DNA from: Paraburkholderia phenazinium
GTDB taxonomy: Bacteria > Pseudomonadota > Gammaproteobacteria > Burkholderiales > Burkholderiaceae
Length of the DNA: 64,000 nt
Assembly (NCBI RefSeq): GCF_900142845.1
Contig: NZ_FSRU01000001.1
Coordinates: 3,410,001 to 3,474,000 of the forward strand
Direction: 5' to 3'
Shown here piece by piece: positions 58,680 to 64,000 of this stretch. Position numbers and translations under genes: made by a program. Below the pieces are notes generated by a model. It worked only from the letters and a program-made list of their open reading frames with translations. It had not been told where the DNA came from and ran no database searches. The number at the start of each line of letters is the position of its first letter. Positions within the stretch are counted from its first letter, which is position 1.

Positions 58680-60787
58680 CTTGACTCTCCCTGGGAGACG
58701 CTCTTCTCGAGCACAATGCAGAGTCGATCGTTGACGGACGCGCTAAAGGTCGCTGGCACGAACGTCGTCGTCTCATATTCAGCGATAATGGCCGGCCCAG
58801 TAAGCGTGTTGCCGACTTCCATCTGTTCTCGCGCATAGACCGGAACGGTGATCGATTTGTCCGAGTCCGGGTCGAACAGGGTTCGTTCACCGACCGGTGT
58901 TGCCTCTGTCGCCGTCACCGGTCCCCTTCGCGTGATATCGGGCTTTTCCGCTATCGTGCTAACCGAAAACGTCCAAGTCAGTATTTCGACAATTGCGTGT
59001 GGAATTGCACGCGAGAACAATGCGATATATTCCTTTTCGAAAGCATCTCTAAGCGACTCCGCATCGCCTGCCGTCAACTCGCGCGCCGGCACACGCACCA
59101 CGATCTCGTGTCCTTGGCCCTTGTAGCGCATGAATGCTTCGCATACTTCCACAAGTTCGCTGTCGCCCGCACCGGCGCGCACAACTGCACTGGCCTCCTG
59201 ACGCATCTGGTCGATGAGTCGATTGGCCTGACCCGCATCGAATGTCGACAACGTCATGTAGCGGCTTCGTACGACCTCGAAAGCAATCGGCGCCCGGAGA
59301 AACCCGACCGCAGATCCCACACCGGCGTTTGCCGGGATGATCACCCTTCTCATTCCCAGCTTCTCGGCAAGACGAGCCGCGTGCAGGGGTGCCGCACCGC
59401 CGAAGGCAATCATCGTATGTGTCGCGATGTCTTTGCCGCGTTCCACAGAGTGCACTCGTGCAGCATTGGCCATGTTTTCATCGACCATTTCAAGGACACC
59501 GTAGGCCGAGTGGTGCACGGAAAGGTCGAGCTTCTGCCCGATGGCTCGTGTCAGGGCGGCTGCCGAGCGGTCCGGATAGAGCTTCATCTTGCCGCCAGCA
59601 AAACGATCGGGATCGATTCGACCGATGCAAAGATTCGAATCCGTGACCGTTGGCTCTTCTCCACCGCGACCATAACAGGCGGGCCCCGGCTCGGAGCCTG
59701 CGCTCTCGGGCCCGACCGCAATGCGCTTCAATGTGTCGACATGGGCAATGGACCCCCCCCCTGCACCGATCTCTATCATTTCGATCACGGGAATGCGCAA
59801 CGGCAGTCCACTACCACGCAGGAATCGCGCTGCGCGGTCGACTTCGAAGGTGCGGGACGATTGAGGTTTCTGATCTTCGATGAGACAGATCTTCGCCGTG
59901 GTACCACCCATGTCGAACGAGACGACCTTGTGCTCGTCACATTGGGCCGCAACGTACGACGCAAGGATGGCACCGCCCGCCGGACCGCTCTCCACCAGGC
60001 GGATCGGGAAACGTGCGGCAGTCTCAAGGGTCGTCAGGCCGCCACCCGACGTCATCAGGTACACCGGGCAATCGAAACCACGTGTTACGAGCTCCTTTCC
60101 GAGCCGCTGCAGATACCCCGCCATCAGCGGCTGCACATAGGCGTTTGCAACTGCTGTCGAGGTCCGTTCGTATTCGCGCACTTCGGGACAAACTTCGTAC
60201 GAGAGAGTGACGGCAATGTCGGGACACTGTTCTGCAAGGATTTCCCGAACGCGCTGTTCGTGCTGCGGGTTGGCATACGAATGCAGCAACGCAACCGCGA
60301 CGCTCTTGATCCCCATACGCCTGAGCTCGGGAGCCAATGCGTGAACCGACTTGTCGTCAAGTGGCAATACGACGTCGCCGCGCGCGTTGACACGCTCAAT
60401 CACTGTGAATCGACGCGACCGCGGAATCAGCGCCGCGGGTTTGTCGATGAAAATGTCGTATTGATCAAAGCGTCCTTCGTCGGCGATGTCCAGGGTGTCC
60501 CTGAAACCTTCCGTGCCGATAACAGCGGTCAATGCACCCTTGCGCTCGATAATCGCATTGGTCGCGAGTGTCGTTCCGTGAATGAAAAGATCGACGTCAG
60601 ACGGGGAGATTTCATGCTCCGCGAGCAAGGAAAGTGTGCCGTCGATCACTGCTCGCTCCGGCTCGCCAGGCGTCGTCAGCACCTTGCTTGTGAGTCGCTC
60701 GCCATCACGCTCCACTACGATGTCTGTAAAAGTACCGCCTATATCAGATGACAATCTCACGCGAGATTTTCTGTCTTTCGTGCTCAT
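58676..60787 (-). CDS. hyuA: Hydantoinase A / oxoprolinase family protein (ASKHA ATPase)
   Basis: A 703-residue protein with two actin-like ATP-binding signatures, SDIGGTFTDIVVERDG at the start and VVSFDMGGTTAKICLIE in the middle. The family marker FIHGTTLATNAIIERKGA appears near residues 68-85. With HyuB it forms an ATP-dependent amidohydrolase or related carboxylase. The upstream small gene and operator E are on the same strand, about 590 bp away, so this may be a regulon transcript. The start has only a weak AAGGC upstream. Confidence 0.93.
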   Translation of the reverse strand: MSTKDRKSRVRLSSDIGGTFTDIVVERDGERLTSKVLTTPGEPERAVIDGTLSLLAEHEISPSDVDLFIHGTTLATNAIIERKGALTAVIGTEGFRDTLDIADEGRFDQYDIFIDKPAALIPRSRRFTVIERVNARGDVVLPLDDKSVHALAPELRRMGIKSVAVALLHSYANPQHEQRVREILAEQCPDIAVTLSYEVCPEVREYERTSTAVANAYVQPLMAGYLQRLGKELVTRGFDCPVYLMTSGGGLTTLETAARFPIRLVESGPAGGAILASYVAAQCDEHKVVSFDMGGTTAKICLIEDQKPQSSRTFEVDRAARFLRGSGLPLRIPVIEMIEIGAGGGSIAHVDTLKRIAVGPESAGSEPGPACYGRGGEEPTVTDSNLCIGRIDPDRFAGGKMKLYPDRSAAALTRAIGQKLDLSVHHSAYGVLEMVDENMANAARVHSVERGKDIATHTMIAFGGAAPLHAARLAEKLGMRRVIIPANAGVGSAVGFLRAPIAFEVVRSRYMTLSTFDAGQANRLIDQMRQEASAVVRAGAGDSELVEVCEAFMRYKGQGHEIVVRVPARELTAGDAESLRDAFEKEYIALFSRAIPHAIVEILTWTFSVSTIAEKPDITRRGPVTATEATPVGERTLFDPDSDKSITVPVYAREQMEVGNTLTGPAIIAEYETTTFVPATFSASVNDRLCIVLEKSVSQGESR

Positions 60788-60912
60788 GTAATGCCCTTAA
60801 TAGGTTGGCTGACTCTCAAAAGCTCGCGATTGAAGCGCATGTACTCACGTCAATACTGGCTTCGAGAACCACCACGCGAATGCATGTCGTACAGTCACCG
60901 CTACCGGATAGC

Positions 60913-61152
60913 TCATGGCGCCGAGCGCATCGCCACGCGTCCGGTCTCAGGCGGGAACACACACCATGCGCCGTCGTCGTGCCTGAAAAAAAAGAGTCCA
61001 ACCGAGCCTGCAGGTCGGAGTATTTCGACACGCACATAGCACCTCTGATTCGAGCGCGTGCGACTGAATCGGGTCACCCGAACCGGTGTCGAAAGAGTCG
61101 GCACAAGCCATTTCTCGACCTGCAAACGCAATGATCTCGCTGCTACATTCAC
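60913..61152 (-). CDS. Small conserved hypothetical protein between operator E and hyuA
   Basis: A 79-residue protein with GTG start and AAGGAG 6 bases upstream, which is a better start than an in-frame TTG five codons earlier. It is rich in Arg and beta-strand pattern: VEKWLVP, PVRVTRFSRTR, RPAGSVGLFFFRHDDGAWCVFPPE. I remember similar uncharacterised proteins in Burkholderiaceae, but no function. It lies on the presumed operator E transcript, 125 bp before hyuA. Length and composition support a real gene, not a remnant. Confidence 0.6.
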   Translation of the reverse strand: MNVAARSLRLQVEKWLVPTLSTPVRVTRFSRTRSNQRCYVRVEILRPAGSVGLFFFRHDDGAWCVFPPETGRVAMRSAP

Positions 61153-61196
61153 CTTCGTCTCCTTCAACTGCCAATTTCCAACTCGGGGCAGGAAAC

Positions 61197-61271
61197 TTAC
61201 GTATCGGAGTGCGCTGATAACGCGACGCCAACGACCAAAAGTCGCCTGCGGAATTGCGAGAACTCGGACAT
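61197..61271 (-). pseudogene. Truncated start of a binding-protein gene after operator E
   Basis: A 24-codon frame, beginning MSEFSQFRRRLLVVGVALSA, matches the signal peptide of the complete binding protein at 38830-39999 (pattern xFRxRxLxxxxALxAHS, same position relative to the start). Immediately before the ATG both share CGAGGRNTYGCAAA. The frame then stops and no mature part follows. This is the remains of a second binding-protein gene or a copied promoter module. Confidence 0.7.
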
Positions 61272-61375
61272 TTTGCGAATCCCTCGAATAGCCTGATGGT
61301 CAATGGAAAGCGCGGGCTCAAGCTCAAGCTCAAGCTCGGAACGATGCGGCCTACCTCGTGAGTACCGACGATGAT

Positions 61376-61424
61376 GTTCCGTATTCGGACCATAAGTTTC
61401 ATATCGGACCACAATTCAATTATA
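61376..61424 (-). promoter_or_regulatory. Operator E with leftward promoter
   Basis: Palindromes GTTCCGTATTCGGACC (61376-61391) and AGTTTCATATCGGACC (61395-61410), 19 bp apart. On the minus strand TTGTTT, 18 bases, TATAAT (61419-61424) and 8 bases lead to the operator, exactly as at operator D. Sequence up to about 61490 is related to the region upstream of operator A. Transcription would run through the binding-protein stub, the small protein, hyuA, hyuB and the oxidase. Confidence 0.78.
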
Positions 61425-62303
61425 GGCGGGGAATTTTTCTGAAAACAACTAAATTCTGTAAAGGTCAGCGCAAACCCTAACGTTGTGACGATATGGCCTC
61501 GCGGTAGATACAGCGTCAGGGGGATACCCCTAGAATACGACTCGAGCGCACATAGATGCGCCGCTCGTGACAGCGTTGTGGCTGGCACGCTACCCCGGCG
61601 GGCCGATTCGACTGACAAAACAAGGCACCAATGCCCGGAGATCCGGACAGTCCTGGTCTGGCTTTTGTTAGGGGCCGCGGTGGGGTTGTCGGACTGGCGC
61701 CAGAGTCCCGTCTAAAACGACTTTCGGCAACCTATATGCGCGTGGCATTTATAGAGGAGTGCGAAATAATAATTCAAGATGCCGATAAATTTCATGATAT
61801 GAAATCCCCAATCCTGAACGCATCCAAACCACTCCCACCGAAAGACATCGCCGTCGGGTGTCAACCACACCAATCGCCGCCTAGGGCAAAGGCACTGCAT
61901 CGCTAGAGCCACATCGCGGCAAGAGGTGTCGGAAACCGCGATCTACGCCTGGTTAGCGACGGGTACGCGCATCCATCGCGGGTTGCGCGACTTCCGGACA
62001 CCGTCGGTGGGCAACGACGGCAGACGCCAGCTTGAATCCTTCAAAACCGAGTGTTTATATTCCTTGGACATTCCTTACGTATCCGCTTCCTTCAGGACAC
62101 GCTGGCTTTGGATATGCCCTAGCGGTGCGTCAACAGCTACCCCGCTACCGCTTTTTCCGCTATCAGACTCCCGCGCCTGCGGTTTACCCGCCCTGGTAAT
62201 GACCCTGCCCCACGGTCTCGTCGTGGTCCTTTGTCTCGCACTCCTCCCCACCATACATCGGGTGCCCGCGTTTCCCGCGTCGACGCCGCACATTTCTTGC
62301 GCG

Positions 62304-62367
62304 TTGACATCCCTGATTGGGTGAAATAGACTGTTCTCCATTCAGACCATTAGTCTCGCATGAGAAC
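62304..62367 (+). promoter_or_regulatory. Operator F with promoter driving SDR paralogue 2
   Basis: TTGACA (62304-62309), 17 bases, TAGACT (62327-62332) and then directly the palindromes GTTCTCCATTCAGACC (62333-62348) and AGTCTCGCATGAGAAC (62352-62367), 19 bp apart. The upstream CGTTGACATC is shared with operators B and C. The SDR gene starts 115 bases further on. Confidence 0.78.
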
Positions 62368-62481
62368 AAATTCATTGCGAAATATTCTCTGCCAGAAACT
62401 TTCGCGACAACGACTCCGAGAACCTCCAGTCGAGTCGTCGCGGCCCGCGACAGGAAAATTCACCGAATCGGGAGCACGAAG

Positions 62482-63252
62482 ATGAAATCCCTCGAAGGTA
62501 GAAAGGCACTCGTGGTTGCGGGTGCGAAGGGCATTGCCAAGGCGTGTGTAGAACGATTTGCCGCTGCTGGAGCAGAAGTCTGTTTCTCCGATATCAACGC
62601 CCAGGCCGGCTTTGCGCTCGCTGAAAAACTTCAGGAGGCCGGCTATAAGGCAAGCTTCTTCGTGTCAGATGCGGGTGATTCGAAACAGGTCCGGGAACTG
62701 GTGAAGTCGGCTATTGACACGATGGGCACCATCGATGTTCTGCTTAACAGTGCAGGCGTGGCAACGCCGCAGGATCTGCTTGACATCACCGAAGAGGAAT
62801 ATGACCGGACGCTCAACGTCAATCTGAAATCGGCATTTGTGGCGAGTCAGGAAGTGGCACGCCACCTTCTGGCCAATAAGAGCACGGGGGTGATCATCAA
62901 CATGTCCTCGGTCAATTCCGTCATGACGATTCCCAGCATCCTGGTCTACAACGTCTCGAAGGGCGGCATCAACCAGCTGACGAGAAACATGGCGGTCACG
63001 CTAGCTCCTCATGGCATCCGCGTGAATGCAATCGGTCCTGGCACCATCGAAACTGAGCTCGTGCGATCGACCGTGTTGTCGTCCGAAGAAGCCATGGCGA
63101 AGATCATGTCACGCACACCGATGGGTAGGCTCGGCCAACCGGAGGAAATGGCCTCGATCGCCGTGTTCCTCGCGAGTGATGAGTCATCCTATATCACCGG
63201 ACAAATCATCTTCGCAGATGGCGGCCGTATGGGTCTCAACTACACCTGCTGA
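62482..63252 (+). CDS. SDR-family oxidoreductase, paralogue 2
   Basis: A 256-residue classical SDR nearly identical to the one at 43178-43948, with the same AGAKGIA cofactor loop variant, Ser143, Tyr156 and Lys160 (YNVSK), and the same C-terminus GGRMGLNYTC. GGGAG stands about 9 bases before the ATG; a longer in-frame 5-prime extension overlaps operator F and is not coding. It is followed by a CoA-transferase gene in the same direction, 153 bp away. Confidence 0.93.
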   Translation: MKSLEGRKALVVAGAKGIAKACVERFAAAGAEVCFSDINAQAGFALAEKLQEAGYKASFFVSDAGDSKQVRELVKSAIDTMGTIDVLLNSAGVATPQDLLDITEEEYDRTLNVNLKSAFVASQEVARHLLANKSTGVIINMSSVNSVMTIPSILVYNVSKGGINQLTRNMAVTLAPHGIRVNAIGPGTIETELVRSTVLSSEEAMAKIMSRTPMGRLGQPEEMASIAVFLASDESSYITGQIIFADGGRMGLNYTC

Positions 63253-63405
63253 CAGTGGCTAGACACTGTCGTCTGACACGCATGTTGACGTGACGGTCTG
63301 CCGACAGGAAGGGAGCGTCACCACGATGTCCGAAGCCACGCAACAGGTAGCTCGCAGCCAAAGCAGAAAATTTCAATACTGAGTATGAAGGACGGAGGAG
63401 ACAAA
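63253..63405. other. Intergenic region between SDR and CoA-transferase genes
   Basis: A 153-bp gap with GGAGGAG just before the next ATG. The spacing permits co-transcription from operator F. No operator or terminator seen. Confidence 0.3.
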
Positions 63406-64000
63406 ATGGCCAGTGCATTGGCTGAGATCAGAGTATTAGACCTGTCGCGCGTGTTGGCGGGTCCATGGGCGGCTCAGACGCTTGGAGACATGGGTGCAGA
63501 AGTCATCAAAGTTGAGCGTCCCAATACTGGTGATGACACGCGCACTTGGGGGCCGCCTTACGTGAAGGACGCAAACGGCGAACTAACCCGAGAGTCGGCC
63601 TATTTCATGTGCACGAATCGCAACAAGAAGTCCGTCACTATCGACTTCACCCGCCCCGAAGGTCAGGAGCTTGTGAGGCAACTAGCAGCGAAATCGGACA
63701 TTGTTATCGAGAACTTCAAGGTAGGTGGCCTCAAGCAGTACGGTCTCGACTACGCGTCCCTAAGCGCTATTAATCCACGTCTCATCTATTGCTCGATTAC
63801 TGGCTTTGGACAAACTGGCCCCTACGCGCCTCGGCCAGGCTATGACTTTCTGATCCAGGCCATGGGTGGCCTGATGAGCATCACCGGTCATGGCGATAGC
63901 GAGCCGGGTGGTGGCCCGATGAAGGTCGGCGTGGCTTTGACGGATGTTATGACCGGGCTATATGCAGCCATCGCAATCTTGGGTGCACTTGCCGCCCGGA
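63406..64000 (+). CDS. CaiB/BaiF-family CoA-transferase (class III), cut by the window end
   Basis: The first 198 codons of a class III CoA-transferase. The opening [29 protein letters not shown] is spread over residues 9-37 in standard form; later come [25 protein letters not shown] and [11 protein letters not shown], whose Asp is the family's catalytic residue carrying the CoA ester. The family moves CoA between carboxylic acids. GGAGGAG lies 6 bases before the ATG. It lies downstream of the regulon SDR, so a CoA-activated intermediate is plausible in the pathway. Confidence 0.93.
   Translation, partial: MASALAEIRVLDLSRVLAGPWAAQTLGDMGAEVIKVERPNTGDDTRTWGPPYVKDANGELTRESAYFMCTNRNKKSVTIDFTRPEGQELVRQLAAKSDIVIENFKVGGLKQYGLDYASLSAINPRLIYCSITGFGQTGPYAPRPGYDFLIQAMGGLMSITGHGDSEPGGGPMKVGVALTDVMTGLYAAIAILGALAAR

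Larger units (their letters stand above)
61272..62481. other. Long intergenic region with operators E and F
   Basis: About 1.2 kb without a supported gene between leftward hyu genes and the rightward SDR. It holds operator E (61376-61424), a hexamer repeat GCTCAA x3.7 (61316-61337), an A+T-rich inverted repeat ATTTCAT-GAT-ATGAAAT (61789-61805) and operator F (62304-62367). The middle (about 61500-62250) shows only weak open frames and may be decayed. Confidence 0.5.

Noticed and set aside
58997..60751. 584-codon plus-strand open frame opposite hyuA
   Set aside because: It has Arg/His/Asp-rich shadow composition, and the minus strand carries an obvious hydantoinase A.
61316..61337. Hexamer repeat GCTCAA (3.7 units) as a CRISPR or regulatory repeat
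   Set aside because: The units are contiguous with no spacers. This is a simple microsatellite in the leader after operator E.

Overview
The window looks like part of an accessory replicon or catabolic island from a member of the Burkholderiaceae, most likely Paraburkholderia, Caballeronia or Burkholderia. The evidence is two 16-strand porins with the STVTLYG start typical of that family, a DUF3331 protein, a split three-gene transhydrogenase, and many LysR and SDR genes. No rRNA, tRNA, CRISPR array or intact insertion sequence is visible. The species cannot be decided from the sequence alone.

Layout. (1) 0.8-9.3 kb: a ribose-type sugar ABC importer (binding protein, double ATPase, two permeases) followed by a porin, then on the other strand two SDR dehydrogenases and a NIPSNAP protein. 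(2) 10-16 kb: a complete RND efflux pump (outer-membrane factor, pump, adaptor). (3) 16-19.7 kb: sparse DNA with two small proteins, one of them DUF3331, and two FixJ-type response regulators. (4) 19.8-25.4 kb: one giant gene for a Ser/Thr kinase-ATPase-GAF-PAS-histidine kinase protein, probable partner of the adjacent regulator. (5) 25.6-32.6 kb: two LysR regulators, an EamA exporter, a GST, an amidohydrolase, and a Rieske oxygenase with its reductase (VanAB type). (6) 32.9-35.9 kb: frmR-frmA-gfa-frmB, glutathione-dependent formaldehyde oxidation, which fits the oxygenase next door if that enzyme demethylates. (7) 36-64 kb: a large catabolic region with an aminotransferase, an amino-acid-type binding protein, a cupin, a thiamine-diphosphate enzyme, two near-identical SDRs, an NmrA-like protein, an IclR regulator, a porin, a hydantoinase/oxoprolinase pair with a flavin oxidase, and a CoA-transferase cut by the window end. 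Within it sit pntAA-pntAB-pntB and etfBA.

The most interesting signal is regulatory. Six intergenic sites in region 7 carry the same unusual operator: two 16-bp imperfect palindromes (consensus about GGTCCGATATGNGACC) always exactly 19 bp apart, each next to or inside a good sigma-70 promoter. They precede both copies of the SDR, the binding protein, the IclR gene and its divergent neighbour, the porin, and the hydantoinase transcript. The site before the iclR gene fills the spacer of its own promoter. I infer one IclR-controlled regulon for an unidentified substrate. Two of the sites still carry the amputated start of a binding-protein gene, so the promoter module seems to have been copied around with pieces of that gene. 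The pathway chemistry is inferred only from protein families.
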